Source: Lachnospira pectinoschiza (lineage in GTDB: Bacteria > Bacillota > Clostridia > Lachnospirales > Lachnospiraceae). Taken from it: a DNA stretch of 64,000 nucleotides. Within the stretch, counting starts at the first letter, position 1, and each line of letters begins with the position of its first letter. The notes under the pieces are model-generated. The model saw nothing but the letters and a program-made list of their open reading frames with translations, was not told the origin of the DNA and made no database searches. Position numbers and translations under genes: made by a program. Shown one piece after another: positions 35,844-45,386 of this stretch. The stretch is taken from the NCBI RefSeq assembly GCF_900103815.1, contig NZ_FNHZ01000004.1:1-64000 (forward strand), given 5' to 3'.

Positions 35844-35993
35844 ATAGACCTCCCAAAAATGTACTTTTATGCACATATTTTTTCTGATATAATCATATTA
35901 TATTTTATAAATATAATCTATTTTACCACATTTTCATGGACTTATAAATCCTTAATTATTTTGTAGTAAATGGATATTATTATGGAGGTTTTT

Positions 35994-36755
35994 ATGGGAG
36001 TTGCTCTTATTACAGGTGCCAGTTCTGGTATTGGCATGGAAATTGCTAAGATTCTTAGCAAAAAGGGATACGGACTTATATTAGTGGCCAGAAACAAGAA
36101 AGCTTTAGATGAACTTGCCGCAAGTCTTCCAAATAAAACTAAGACTTTAGCTCTTGATTTATCAAATGAAAAGGATTTATCAAAGCTTGTTAGTTACGTG
36201 AACAAAAAGAAAATTGATATCTTTGTTAACAACGCTGGATTCGGCGATATGGGCGAATTTACAAAAACAAGTCTAGATAAGGAATTAAACATGATTGACC
36301 TTAATATTAAGGCGGTGCATGTGCTTACAAAGGCTGTTTTAAAGAAAATGAAGAGAAAGAATTATGGTTACATCTTAAACGTAGCTTCTAGCGCAGGACT
36401 TTTATATGCTGGTCCTTATATGGCCACTTATTATGCAACTAAGGCTTATGTTACTAGCCTTACTACTGCCATTGCTACAGAGCTTAAAAATCAGCATTCT
36501 AGGGTATGCGTATCAGCCCTTTGCCCAGGACCTGTAGATACTAACTTTAATAAGGTGGCTAATGTTAAGTTTAGCCTTAAGGGTATTAGTGCTAAGTACT
36601 GCGCAAGAGTTGCAGTGGAGGAGATGTTTAAGGGTAAGACAATTATTATTCCAACAAATTATATGAAGCTTGCCATATTGGGAAATAGATTCCTTCCAAG
36701 ATTATTATCTGCAAAGATTTGCGGAAATCAGCAATCAAAGAAGTTGGGAAATTAA
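35994..36755 (+). CDS. SDR family oxidoreductase (YqjQ/DltE-like)
   Basis: 253 residues. TGASSGIGMEIAK near the N-terminus, NNAG near 82, the catalytic Ser in NVASSAGLLYAGPYMA and Tyr/Lys in YYATKAYVTSLTTAIATEL. The ALCPGPVDTNF and MKLAILGNRFLPR end is typical of uncharacterised DltE/YqjQ-type dehydrogenases. I chose the ATG at 35994 because TGGAGG lies upstream; the in-frame ATG at 35970 has none. It is an isolated plus-strand gene between minus-strand genes. Substrate unknown. Confidence 0.88.
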   Translation: MGVALITGASSGIGMEIAKILSKKGYGLILVARNKKALDELAASLPNKTKTLALDLSNEKDLSKLVSYVNKKKIDIFVNNAGFGDMGEFTKTSLDKELNMIDLNIKAVHVLTKAVLKKMKRKNYGYILNVASSAGLLYAGPYMATYYATKAYVTSLTTAIATELKNQHSRVCVSALCPGPVDTNFNKVANVKFSLKGISAKYCARVAVEEMFKGKTIIIPTNYMKLAILGNRFLPRLLSAKICGNQQSKKLGN

Positions 36756-36849
36756 GGGCTGTGAATTTCACAGAGTGGATATTGGCTGTGGATGTGAGAA
36801 AATTCGGGGTGTGAAAGCTAGTGATGACAGCGTCTACAAGAATTTAACA

Positions 36850-36886
36850 AAAATAAAGCAGGAAGTTTTTACTTCCTGCTATTTTA
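36850..36886. terminator. Bidirectional terminator between the SDR gene and dus
   Basis: AGCAGGAAGT-TTTT-ACTTCCTGCT with A/T tracts on both sides. It serves the plus-strand SDR and the minus-strand dus gene, which converge here. Confidence 0.88.
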
Positions 36887-36900
36887 ATTAGCTTACGCCT

Positions 36901-37914
36901 CTAATGTTTCTTCCAGAAAGAGATATGTTCCTTCTCTTCAATATTGGTGTTATTAAGTAAAACCTTTACGGCTAGTTTGTATTCTTCCATCTTCTGGGAT
37001 TTCTTAACTAATTTAAGGTCTTTTTTATCATCTAGGACATATTCCATATAGCACCACATTTCCTTCATGCGGTGAATGGCATGCTTATCTCCTGACATAA
37101 TCTTTAGTCTTTCCTCAAGAACTCTTTTATGGAATTTAGCTAATCTTTCCTTATCGTATTCTAGGTCACGCTTAAACTCGACAGGATCTTTAGCCTTTAA
37201 AACATCAATTAGTGCTGGATCTGCAATTAAACCTCTGCCAAGCATAATTGCATCACACTCTGGGAACCTTTCTTTAAATTCTAAGAAGTCTGTTCTTGTG
37301 AAAATGTCACCGTTATAGACAATCTTATTAGTACTTTCCTTTAGTGCTAAATTAAAGGCTTCTAAATTTACATCATTTTTGTAAAAATCGGACCTAATTC
37401 TTGGATGTACAATTAATTCTTCTAACTTGAATTTATTATAAATCTCAAGGATATCCGGCCAGTGCTCACTGTCATTAAGGCCGATTCTTGTCTTTACGGA
37501 AATCTTAATATCATTATCTAAAATAAAGGAATCAGAAAAAGTCTCATAAAAGAACTTCTCCATTCTATCAAGGTCTCCTAAAAAACCAGAGCCCTTGCCC
37601 TTTGATACTACTGTTCCTGAGGGACAGCCAGCATTTAGATTGATTTCTTTATATCCGAATTCTTCATAAAGTTTTTTAATGGTCCAGATAAAGTCCTTAG
37701 AACTGTTGGTCATTACCTGGGGTATTACATTTTTATTAGTATTATTAAGCCTATCTATATCCCTCATCTCCTTGGTTAGGAAGCGCTCGGAACTATTAGG
37801 GGAGATAAAGGGTGTAAAATACTTATCTACTTTTCCCTGACCGTAAACTTCTTCAAAGGGGTTTCTAAGGGTGTAATCTGTTAGTCCTTCTAGAGGGGCT
37901 AAATATATCTTCAT
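36901..37914 (-). CDS. dus: tRNA-dihydrouridine synthase
   Basis: 337 residues, FMN-dependent TIM barrel. IYLAPLEGLTDYTLRNPF starts the protein, QVMTNSSKDF and NLNAGCPSGTVVSKGKGSGFL (with the catalytic Cys) follow, then ISVKTRIGL, IVHPRIRSDF and DAIMLGRGLIADPALI. It reduces uridines in tRNA D-loops. Which Dus subtype (A, B or C) is not safely assignable. It is the last gene of a minus-strand set downstream of the M18 peptidase (37 nt gap). Confidence 0.92.
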   Translation of the reverse strand: MKIYLAPLEGLTDYTLRNPFEEVYGQGKVDKYFTPFISPNSSERFLTKEMRDIDRLNNTNKNVIPQVMTNSSKDFIWTIKKLYEEFGYKEINLNAGCPSGTVVSKGKGSGFLGDLDRMEKFFYETFSDSFILDNDIKISVKTRIGLNDSEHWPDILEIYNKFKLEELIVHPRIRSDFYKNDVNLEAFNLALKESTNKIVYNGDIFTRTDFLEFKERFPECDAIMLGRGLIADPALIDVLKAKDPVEFKRDLEYDKERLAKFHKRVLEERLKIMSGDKHAIHRMKEMWCYMEYVLDDKKDLKLVKKSQKMEEYKLAVKVLLNNTNIEEKEHISFWKKH

Positions 37915-37950
37915 AACTTTAAAACTCTTTCTATCTAACTATATAACTTT

Positions 37951-39288
37951 TTATCTTAGGCTTATGCTACCATTTCTATTGGTGTAGATGCTTGTTTCAT
38001 AGAACTTAGTCATGGCATCAAGCATGTACTTTGTGTCTTTAATTCCTGCTGTCTCATATGGTGAGTGCATAGCTAACTGGGCTAATCCGATATCCACTGT
38101 GTTAAGGGATAGGTGGGAATTAGCAATATTTCCAAGAGTTGAGCCGCCGGCGATGTCAGAACGATTCACAAAGCTCTGAGTTGGCACTCCTGCTCTCTTA
38201 CATATTTCCTTAAAAATGCCTGCTGATAGGGCATCTGTTGTGTACTTCTGGTTAGCGTTATATTTAATAACAATGCCCCCGTTAAGGTATGGTCTATTAG
38301 TTGGGTCTGCCTTGTCCTGATAGTTTGGATGAACGCCATGAGCATTATCTGCGCTTATCATAAAGGAGTTTGCAATGGCTCTCTTATAGCCTTCTCTTTG
38401 CTTTCCACACATGTCTGAGATGCGCTCTAGTGTATCTGTTAGGAATGTTGAGTCAGCACCCTGCTTTGTTGTACTTCCTACTTCTTCATTATCAAAAATG
38501 GCGCAAACATTTACGCTTTCACCATTGGAATTATCGGCTCTCATAAGGGCATTCATGCAAGTGTAGGCACACTGCAAATCATCTAGCTTAGGGCTTGAGA
38601 TAAACTCATTATCAAGGCCCCAGATGCTTCCTGGCATTCTATTATATAAAAATAGATCTGCTGCCACAATGTCGTTAACATCCGCTTCTGCTGAATCTGC
38701 AATTACTGTGTTAAATAGGTCCTTTGACTCAATGTCTCCCATTAGAGGAAGCATGTCCTTTTGGGCATTGTAATTTAGCCCTGTATTAGCCTCGCGGTTC
38801 ATGTGAATTGCAAGGTTTGGAATGAGGCAGAGGTCTCTGTCTACATTTACTAAACGAGACTCAAAGGTATCTGATTCCTTTACGATTACACGGCCTGCCA
38901 CAGATAGGGGTCTATCAAACCAAGGGGCCATAAGCATACCGCCGTATTTTTCTACATTTGCCACAATATACTTGCTATCCATAGTCATCTCTGGATTCTC
39001 TTTAATCTTAAAGCTTGGAGAATCTGAGTGGGCAGCAGTTATCTGGAAATTAGTAAAATCTACCGCTCCATCCTTTGGGAATCTAAAGGCAATAATACTT
39101 GAGTCGCCTCTTGTTACAAAATAGCCTTTTGCCTGACTTAGGCTCCATTCTGTGTTCTCGCTAAGGCGCACAAAGCCTTCATCTTCAAGCATCTTAGCAA
39201 AATTATTTACAACGTGGAAAGCTGATGGGCTCTCCTCAATGAATTTTAATAGGTCTTTACTTGTGTCAATAAAATTACTTTCTTCCAT
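37951..39288 (-). CDS. M18 family aminopeptidase
   Basis: 445 residues. The signature of M18 aspartyl aminopeptidases is visible: LLKFIEESPSAFHVVNNFAKML at the start, ITAAHSDSPSFKIKE (metal His), FDNEEVGSTTKQGADSTFL (Glu and Asp ligands) and ISADNAHGVHPNY, with HSPYETAGIKDTKYM near the end. It removes N-terminal acidic residues from peptides using Zn or Co. It begins 11 nt after the surface-protein gene and precedes dus, probably one transcript; the gene set next to the Opp transporter hints at peptide nutrition. Confidence 0.92.
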   Translation of the reverse strand: MEESNFIDTSKDLLKFIEESPSAFHVVNNFAKMLEDEGFVRLSENTEWSLSQAKGYFVTRGDSSIIAFRFPKDGAVDFTNFQITAAHSDSPSFKIKENPEMTMDSKYIVANVEKYGGMLMAPWFDRPLSVAGRVIVKESDTFESRLVNVDRDLCLIPNLAIHMNREANTGLNYNAQKDMLPLMGDIESKDLFNTVIADSAEADVNDIVAADLFLYNRMPGSIWGLDNEFISSPKLDDLQCAYTCMNALMRADNSNGESVNVCAIFDNEEVGSTTKQGADSTFLTDTLERISDMCGKQREGYKRAIANSFMISADNAHGVHPNYQDKADPTNRPYLNGGIVIKYNANQKYTTDALSAGIFKEICKRAGVPTQSFVNRSDIAGGSTLGNIANSHLSLNTVDIGLAQLAMHSPYETAGIKDTKYMLDAMTKFYETSIYTNRNGSISLR

Positions 39289-39299
39289 ATTTACAACCT

Positions 39300-40982
39300 C
39301 TATTTCTTCTTAGTTTTCTTTGAAAATACAGTAAATCTTAAGACTAATAGAATAATTACTACTATTACTGCAACTACTGGTAATATAAAATCAGCGTGGG
39401 ACTTAACTGCCTCAGTGATTGTAGATGCATTTTCCTCATTAGAAAGGCTGGTATCTTCAGCTAAAACTTCCTCTTCGTAGTCATAGTCAATATAGACGTT
39501 TCGCTGATTAACAGTGTCTACGCCTTTCTTAATGCCTGAATGCTCACTTGTGGCTTCCACAAGAACTTCCCATTCATCAACGTTTACTTCGTAAAGAGTG
39601 TAGTCTGTGTTAAAGCTATAACCTGTAGATGTGTATGTCACCTTTGTATAGCCAACACTTATTGGGCTTGGCTCAATGATTTCTTCTGTCTTTACGGCTG
39701 TGCTTCTGTCTCCTTCTGGATAGAGATTTGTGTCGTATTCAAAGATTTCATTTCTTACAAAGTCCTGATAATAGTTTGTAGCTGCTGCAAAGGTCCAGTT
39801 CATGACTTCACCAATAAGGCCTTTACAGTAGGCTCTTCTATCTGTATTGTCTTCAAAAAAAGTAATAGTACCTGTTATTGAATTTCCTGTAATACTGCCT
39901 TCATAGACGGTAGTTCTAGGATAGAGAATATACATTCCCACAAGACCACCGCTATGAACGTAACCGTGGTCTGAATCGTAACCATCAATGATTACAGTAC
40001 AGTTATCAATATCAAGGTAGCCTGCGCTAAGGACGCCACCTAGGAAGTTTTCATCCTTAACTTCCTTGTCTGTATCTACTGAAACTAATGTCACATTTAT
40101 TCTACAATTATTAGCACTACCATTGCCGTAGCCAACTAAACCGCCAACACCGTTCATTACAGCGCTTGTTTCAAGTTCTACATAACCATAGATTTCGCAG
40201 TTATCGATCTTGGCATTTTCTGTGATACCAGCAAGAATTCCAAGCATGGCATGATTTTCTGACTTTATTGTTACATTTGCCCCAATAAGTCCTAAATTTG
40301 AAACGCTTCCTGAGAGCTTTCCAAAAAAGCCTGCGCTATAAGTATCATAAGTCTTATAGTTTCCATCGTAAGTAACAGTTGTTGTGCTTGATAGGCTAGT
40401 TACCTTTAGGTTGTAGATTACATGTCCATTTCCTTCAAAAGTTCCTGCAAAATCCCAAGGCTGCCAATCAACTTCTGACATATCAAGGTCAGCTAAAAGG
40501 ATGTACTTGCCATCTGTATGACTGCTTGCCTCTACTAGCTCTTTAACTGTGCGGATTGGCTGATAGCCGTTAGCTAGTGCTTCATTTTCATCAACATTAG
40601 TAATGATTTCGTTATTGCTTGTTTCATAGTCACAAAAGAAAGCGTTAGCACTAGTTGTACTTGACTGAGCGTTTGCCCTCTGTCTTTCTTCTTGACACTT
40701 CTTTAAATCTATAATCTTTCTTCTATTAGAGCCTCTACTTGTGTTTCTATCTAGTCTTTCTAGGCCTTCAAGATGCTTTGCCTCTTTTTCCTGATAAGTC
40801 TTATCTAGAACTTCATTAGTTGCTAGATTCTCTTTCCTATAAAGCGCCTTCTCCACCGCGTAAGGCACGGCGTAAGTGGCCCCAAGGGCAACTAGTAAAA
40901 CTAGCATTGTAACTCCAACTGCTAGTAAATTGGCTTTTGATTTAAATATTCTTTTCATTGCGGACTTAAATTTTTTTATCAT
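39300..40982 (-). CDS. Surface-anchored protein with GLUG-like repeats
   Basis: 560 residues. An N-terminal basic stretch and hydrophobic segment (ANLLAVGVTMLVLLVALGATYAV, about 18-40) act as signal or anchor. The extracytoplasmic part has GGLVGYGNGSANNCRIN, GGLVGMYILY and similar repeats with 'AGTFEGNGHVIYNLKV', as in GLUG/beta-helix surface proteins. The C-terminus has one TM helix (about 533-552) and ends KKTKKK. No LPXTG motif was seen. Likely an exposed adhesin-type or structural protein; function unknown. First gene of the 40982-36901 group, with TTGGAGGG before the ATG. Confidence 0.82.
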   Translation of the reverse strand: MIKKFKSAMKRIFKSKANLLAVGVTMLVLLVALGATYAVPYAVEKALYRKENLATNEVLDKTYQEKEAKHLEGLERLDRNTSRGSNRRKIIDLKKCQEERQRANAQSSTTSANAFFCDYETSNNEIITNVDENEALANGYQPIRTVKELVEASSHTDGKYILLADLDMSEVDWQPWDFAGTFEGNGHVIYNLKVTSLSSTTTVTYDGNYKTYDTYSAGFFGKLSGSVSNLGLIGANVTIKSENHAMLGILAGITENAKIDNCEIYGYVELETSAVMNGVGGLVGYGNGSANNCRINVTLVSVDTDKEVKDENFLGGVLSAGYLDIDNCTVIIDGYDSDHGYVHSGGLVGMYILYPRTTVYEGSITGNSITGTITFFEDNTDRRAYCKGLIGEVMNWTFAAATNYYQDFVRNEIFEYDTNLYPEGDRSTAVKTEEIIEPSPISVGYTKVTYTSTGYSFNTDYTLYEVNVDEWEVLVEATSEHSGIKKGVDTVNQRNVYIDYDYEEEVLAEDTSLSNEENASTITEAVKSHADFILPVVAVIVVIILLVLRFTVFSKKTKKK

Positions 40983-41079
40983 ATTGTGACTCCCTCCAAA
41001 TAATTGAATTATACTCCATTATTTATTCACATCCTATGTATTTTATCAAAATTTAACTAATTATTAAATAGTTTAGGAA

Positions 41080-41124
41080 AAAAATAAAAATGCCGCCATA
41101 CACATACACTTGCATGACGGCATT
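41080..41124 (-). terminator. Terminator of the EAL-PAS-GGDEF gene
   Basis: AATGCCGTC...GGCGGCATT forms a stem followed by TTTATTTTTTT on the minus strand. A second stem, AAGTTG...CAACTT (about 41147-41175), lies closer to the gene. Confidence 0.8.
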
Positions 41125-41213
41125 AATCTATAGATAAGTTGCCCTTAGGAGGGTCCAACTTTTCCACGCTATTTTGATAGAGCTAAAATTAGCTTGTAAA
41201 AGTTTAGAGCAAT

Positions 41214-43724
41214 TTACCCTTCATCAGCCCTTACGGACTTTCTGATAATGTTAACTATGAAGTTGTCTAGGTTCTTCATATTTGAAAATTTATCTACGTC
41301 GATATTTAGATAAATTGTGGATGGCACGTTATCTATTCTTCTTATATTATAGATTTCTTCTCGGATTTCCTCTATTAATTTTTTGTCTTCTTCTTCGTTA
41401 ACTACAGTTTTTAGAATGACAAAATGATCTCCTCCGATGCGGGCTAAAACCCCTGTGGTGCCTATCTTTTCTTTTATCTTTAGAGCCACCTCTTCTAGTA
41501 CTCTAATGGATAATTTGTGTCCATTATTATCAATAAAATGTCTAAAATCCACAATATCTATATAGAAAATATTAAAATCGTAATGGTGCATAATATAGCT
41601 ATCTACAAACTGTTGGGCGCTATCAAGGAGGCCCTTCATATTTAGTGCAATGGTTATATCGTCTCTATAATCCTGGTCTCCTAGGCCTTTTGCCCTGTCT
41701 CCTACTTCAAGGAAATAGCCAATTAAGCCTTCGATTTTACCATCTCTATAGTATGGCATTTTACTTGCTTTAATATTTCTAATGGAGCCATTATTAAGGC
41801 AGGTTCCTGTAACCGAATGGGTTTGGATGCCTTGCTTTAAAATGTCTTCTTCGTCGTTTTTAAATTTCTCTGGGTCAATGTGCCAGCCCATGTCCTCGTC
41901 ATTTTTTCCTATGACATTATCCTGGGACTTAAAGCCATAGTAATCAAGAAAGGCTCTGTTAACACCTACAAAGCGTCTGTCCTTGTCCTTCCAGAACATG
42001 CCAATATCTGTGTTTGAAATGAAATTCTGCCATAGGTTGGCATCTGTAAAGGTCTCATTCTTGATTTCAAGGCCGTGTAGCATTTTCTCCAAAGGCACAT
42101 TAAGAAGGTCGTTTCTCTCGATTATGTAAATGCAGGAAATGACGCGCTTCTTGTTATTGGTACTAGCAAGAATCAGCACGCCCTTGCACCACTTGTACTC
42201 TCCTTCAATATCCCTAGTTCTATAGAATAGTTCTAGCTTGTTGTTTGGGGCTTTTATAAGTCTTTCATACATGGTGCTAACATCATAAAAATCAAGGAAT
42301 TGCTCTCTATCCATAGGATATACGTGTTTATTCATAAAGAGAAGTAGATCCTTGCTACAATCAGAATCATCATTTCGATCAACATTTTGAATATTCGTGT
42401 AAATATTCTTGATTCTCTTTTTTTCAATATCTATAATGTCCACATTTGAAAAGGCATTGTAAATGGCGCTAATATCGATACTTCTGTTGTAGAGGCGAAG
42501 CATGTCTTTGTTGTTGCTGACGTTAATAAATTTAGTGGCATAGCTTCGTCTTTTATTCTCCTCGGCGATTTTACAGATTCGAATGATACAGAAATTTTCT
42601 CTGAAAATGTGGTCTACCACGCATTCTTCGTTGCCTTCCTCTACTGTATTTAGCATGAATTTTATCTTTTTTCTAAGTAGGTTATTGTCGTTTGATAAAA
42701 TGCCTTCAAGCTCGTCAACACTACTAATCCCAACGCTTTGTAGCTCTTCAAGATATTTTTTATTGTAGTATTTAATGGCTAGGGCTCCGTCATCTACTTC
42801 AATAATTGCAAGGGATTCTATGTTATCTGTGGCTTCTACTTTTCCCTTCTTAGCATTAATAAAGTCGTGGGCTGGAGTCTGGCTTAAAATGTTTAACCTA
42901 GCAATATCATCATAATACTTTAGATTTATGTGCTCTTCACATTTAAAACCACGTAATCGCAAATAGTCTTTTACATCTACCCCTGGCATTGGTTTTCCAA
43001 TATAGAAGCCTTGGATTTTATCGCAGCCTATTTCTCTTAGGAAATCGTACTGTTCCTTAGTTTCTACACCTTCCGCTAGAGTTTTTACACCTATGGTTTT
43101 TAGCATATCTATCATGAAGCGGACGATTTGCTTTGCCTTTACTGTGTTTAGTTCAAGGAAGCACATATCAATCTTAACTAAATCTAAGTCGAAGTCTTTT
43201 AAAACATTTAGGGATGAGTACTCGCTTCCAAAGTCATCCATCCAAACTTCATAGCCTTCGCTTCTGAGTCTCTTTATCTTATTTTGAATAAATTCCTTAC
43301 TTCTTCCGGCTGTGGATTCTGTGATTTCTATATTTATCATGTCTCTAGGGACTTTAAATTCTTTAGTATTTTCTTCGAGAACTTTGAAAATGTCTGTCAT
43401 TTCGAAATCTTTGCGCGAGAAATTAAGAGATACTGGCAACAATATCTCTCCGTTTTTATATGCTTTATCATATTCGATACACATTTGCCTAATTAAATAG
43501 CTATCTAGCTTATAAATTAATCCTTCCTCTTCTAGTACTGGAATGAAATTGGCGGGTGAAATTAGTCCTAGTTCGTCATCTTGCCAACGAGCTAGACCTT
43601 CCATTGCGCATATTTCTCCTGTGAGTGCCCTAATTATCGGCTGATAATATAGCCTTAGTTTCCCCTGCTTTAAGGCATCATCGAAGTTGTCCAATACAAA
43701 CGTTCTCATATCCTCACTGTTCAT
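41214..43724 (-). CDS. EAL-PAS-GGDEF protein (c-di-GMP signalling) with altered motifs
   Basis: 836 residues, cytoplasmic. The EAL domain is at the N-terminus (about 15-255), a long central region (260-560) of unclear fold follows, then a PAS domain (about 567-680, NTDIGMFWKDKDRRFVGVNRAFLDYYGF) and a GGDEF domain (about 715-836). The EAL motif is EGL (MEGLARW), and the usual DDFGTGYSSL is DDFGSEYSSL, but ITES, VKIDM, AEGVET and IQGFY remain. The GGDEF motif is GGDHF (ARIGGDHFVIL), so cyclase activity is doubtful. It may act mainly as phosphodiesterase or c-di-GMP sensor. Divergent from pyrC. Confidence 0.9.
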   Translation of the reverse strand: MNSEDMRTFVLDNFDDALKQGKLRLYYQPIIRALTGEICAMEGLARWQDDELGLISPANFIPVLEEEGLIYKLDSYLIRQMCIEYDKAYKNGEILLPVSLNFSRKDFEMTDIFKVLEENTKEFKVPRDMINIEITESTAGRSKEFIQNKIKRLRSEGYEVWMDDFGSEYSSLNVLKDFDLDLVKIDMCFLELNTVKAKQIVRFMIDMLKTIGVKTLAEGVETKEQYDFLREIGCDKIQGFYIGKPMPGVDVKDYLRLRGFKCEEHINLKYYDDIARLNILSQTPAHDFINAKKGKVEATDNIESLAIIEVDDGALAIKYYNKKYLEELQSVGISSVDELEGILSNDNNLLRKKIKFMLNTVEEGNEECVVDHIFRENFCIIRICKIAEENKRRSYATKFINVSNNKDMLRLYNRSIDISAIYNAFSNVDIIDIEKKRIKNIYTNIQNVDRNDDSDCSKDLLLFMNKHVYPMDREQFLDFYDVSTMYERLIKAPNNKLELFYRTRDIEGEYKWCKGVLILASTNNKKRVISCIYIIERNDLLNVPLEKMLHGLEIKNETFTDANLWQNFISNTDIGMFWKDKDRRFVGVNRAFLDYYGFKSQDNVIGKNDEDMGWHIDPEKFKNDEEDILKQGIQTHSVTGTCLNNGSIRNIKASKMPYYRDGKIEGLIGYFLEVGDRAKGLGDQDYRDDITIALNMKGLLDSAQQFVDSYIMHHYDFNIFYIDIVDFRHFIDNNGHKLSIRVLEEVALKIKEKIGTTGVLARIGGDHFVILKTVVNEEEDKKLIEEIREEIYNIRRIDNVPSTIYLNIDVDKFSNMKNLDNFIVNIIRKSVRADEG

Positions 43725-43917
43725 AATCTGCCCCTATCACTTTGTATATTCACGATTCATAGTGTATATATTATACCATTAATTTATATATTTTACAAAT
43801 ATATATCAGCGGAGATTTTCCTTGTTTAGTTGAGATTTTTTGAGCTTTATTTATCATTATTTTTATACCTTTATTCAGTGGCTTATGGTATTATTTCTTT
43901 AACAGGAGGATGTTATT

Positions 43918-45237
43918 ATGATTTTAATTAAAAATGGTAGGGTCGTGGACCCTGTTACAAATACTGATGAAGTGATGGATGTCTTAGTTGAGGGCAAGAA
44001 AATTGTGAAGCTGGCTAAGGAAATCAAGGAAGAGGATGTAAAGGCTGGAGTTTACGGGGCTTGTGAAAATAGCGGGGCTAGTGCTGGGCTTGAGGTCATC
44101 GATGCCACTGGTCTTGTGGTGGCTCCGGGCCTTTGTGATGCTCATGTACATTTTAGAGATCCTGGTTTTACTTATAAGGAGGATATCGAGTCTGGGGCTA
44201 AGGCAGCTGCAAGGGGCGGTTTTACAACTGTTATCCTTATGGCTAACACTAAGCCTAGTGTGGATAATTTAGAGACTCTCAACTATTGTATCAAGAAGGG
44301 GGAGCAGACTGATATACACATTTTACAAACTGCTAATGTTACTTGCGGCATGATGGGCAAGGAGCTAGTGGATATGGACTTACTGGCTAAAAACGGAGCT
44401 TGTGGTTTTACTGATGACGGTCTTCCACTTATGGATGAGAAGGTGCTTTATGAGGCTTTAAAGAAGGCTTACGAGCTTGATTTACCGGTTTCTCTTCACG
44501 AGGAAGATCCTTTCTTTATTAAGCATCCTGGTGTAAATATGGGTGAGGTTTCAAAAAAGCTTAACTACGGTGGGGCTTCTAGAACTGCCGAGGATATTAT
44601 GGTTTCAAGGGACTGCGTGCTTGCTCTTGATACTGGAGCTAGTGTCTGCATTCAGCATATTAGTTCTGGTAATTCTGTGGATATTGTTCGTGCTTTTAAG
44701 AAAATGGGGGCTGATGTTCACGCAGAGGCTACTCCTCATCATTTTACTTTGACTGAAGAGGCTGTGCTTAAATATGGCACTAATGCTCGTATGAATCCTC
44801 CACTTCGTACTGAGGAGGACAGACGTAGAATTATTGAGGGTCTTAAGGATGGCACTATTGATATGATTGTTACTGATCATGCTCCTCATTCTAAGGAGGA
44901 GAAGGCAAGAGAGCTTGCTAAGGCGCCTAGTGGTATCACTGGTCTTGAGACTAGTCTTTCTCTTGGTGTGAAGTCTTTGGTTAAGACTGGTGAGATTTCT
45001 ATGATGAAGCTTATTGAGCTTATGAGTACAAATCCTTACAAGTTCTATCGTATGACTCCTGCTTCTATTAGTGTTGGAGCGATTGCTGATATTGTTATCT
45101 TTGGCGAGGATGCTCTTTGGACTGTTAAGGAGGAGGAATTTGCATCTAAGGCTTCTAATTCACCTTTTATAGGCTGGGAATTGCCGGGTAAGGTATTCTT
45201 TACTATTTGTAATGGTAAGGTTGTTTATAGGGGCTAA
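43918..45237 (+). CDS. pyrC: Dihydroorotase
   Basis: 439 residues, class I dihydroorotase. The metal-binding DAHVHFRDPGFTYKEDIESG block is near 74-93. AMIDO-type features follow: LANTKPS-like MANTKPSVDN, SLHEEDP, HAEATPHHFTL, ARMNPPLRTEEDR and IVTDHAPHSKEEK. The C-terminal part covers the usual composite domain. It closes carbamoyl aspartate to dihydroorotate in pyrimidine synthesis. It has a 20-25-residue insertion in the N-terminal domain (KAGVYGACENSGASAG). GGAGG before the ATG; no other pyr genes nearby. Confidence 0.95.
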   Translation: MILIKNGRVVDPVTNTDEVMDVLVEGKKIVKLAKEIKEEDVKAGVYGACENSGASAGLEVIDATGLVVAPGLCDAHVHFRDPGFTYKEDIESGAKAAARGGFTTVILMANTKPSVDNLETLNYCIKKGEQTDIHILQTANVTCGMMGKELVDMDLLAKNGACGFTDDGLPLMDEKVLYEALKKAYELDLPVSLHEEDPFFIKHPGVNMGEVSKKLNYGGASRTAEDIMVSRDCVLALDTGASVCIQHISSGNSVDIVRAFKKMGADVHAEATPHHFTLTEEAVLKYGTNARMNPPLRTEEDRRRIIEGLKDGTIDMIVTDHAPHSKEEKARELAKAPSGITGLETSLSLGVKSLVKTGEISMMKLIELMSTNPYKFYRMTPASISVGAIADIVIFGEDALWTVKEEEFASKASNSPFIGWELPGKVFFTICNGKVVYRG

Positions 45238-45325
45238 GAGAGGTCTTGGTGAATAGATGTTGTGAGACCTGAATGAATTTCGAAGGATTTTGAGTTTGCG
45301 GGGCTTGTGACATTTTCATAATAAG

Positions 45326-45367
45326 AAAAAAACCTAGCTAGTTTACACTAGCTAGGCCTTTTTTATT
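45326..45367. terminator. Bidirectional terminator between pyrC and oppA
   Basis: CCTAGCTAGT-TTAC-ACTAGCTAGG with an A run on one side and TTTTTTATTT on the other. It ends pyrC on the plus strand and oppA on the minus strand. Confidence 0.92.
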
Positions 45368-45386
45368 TATTGGCTTAAATATTAAA

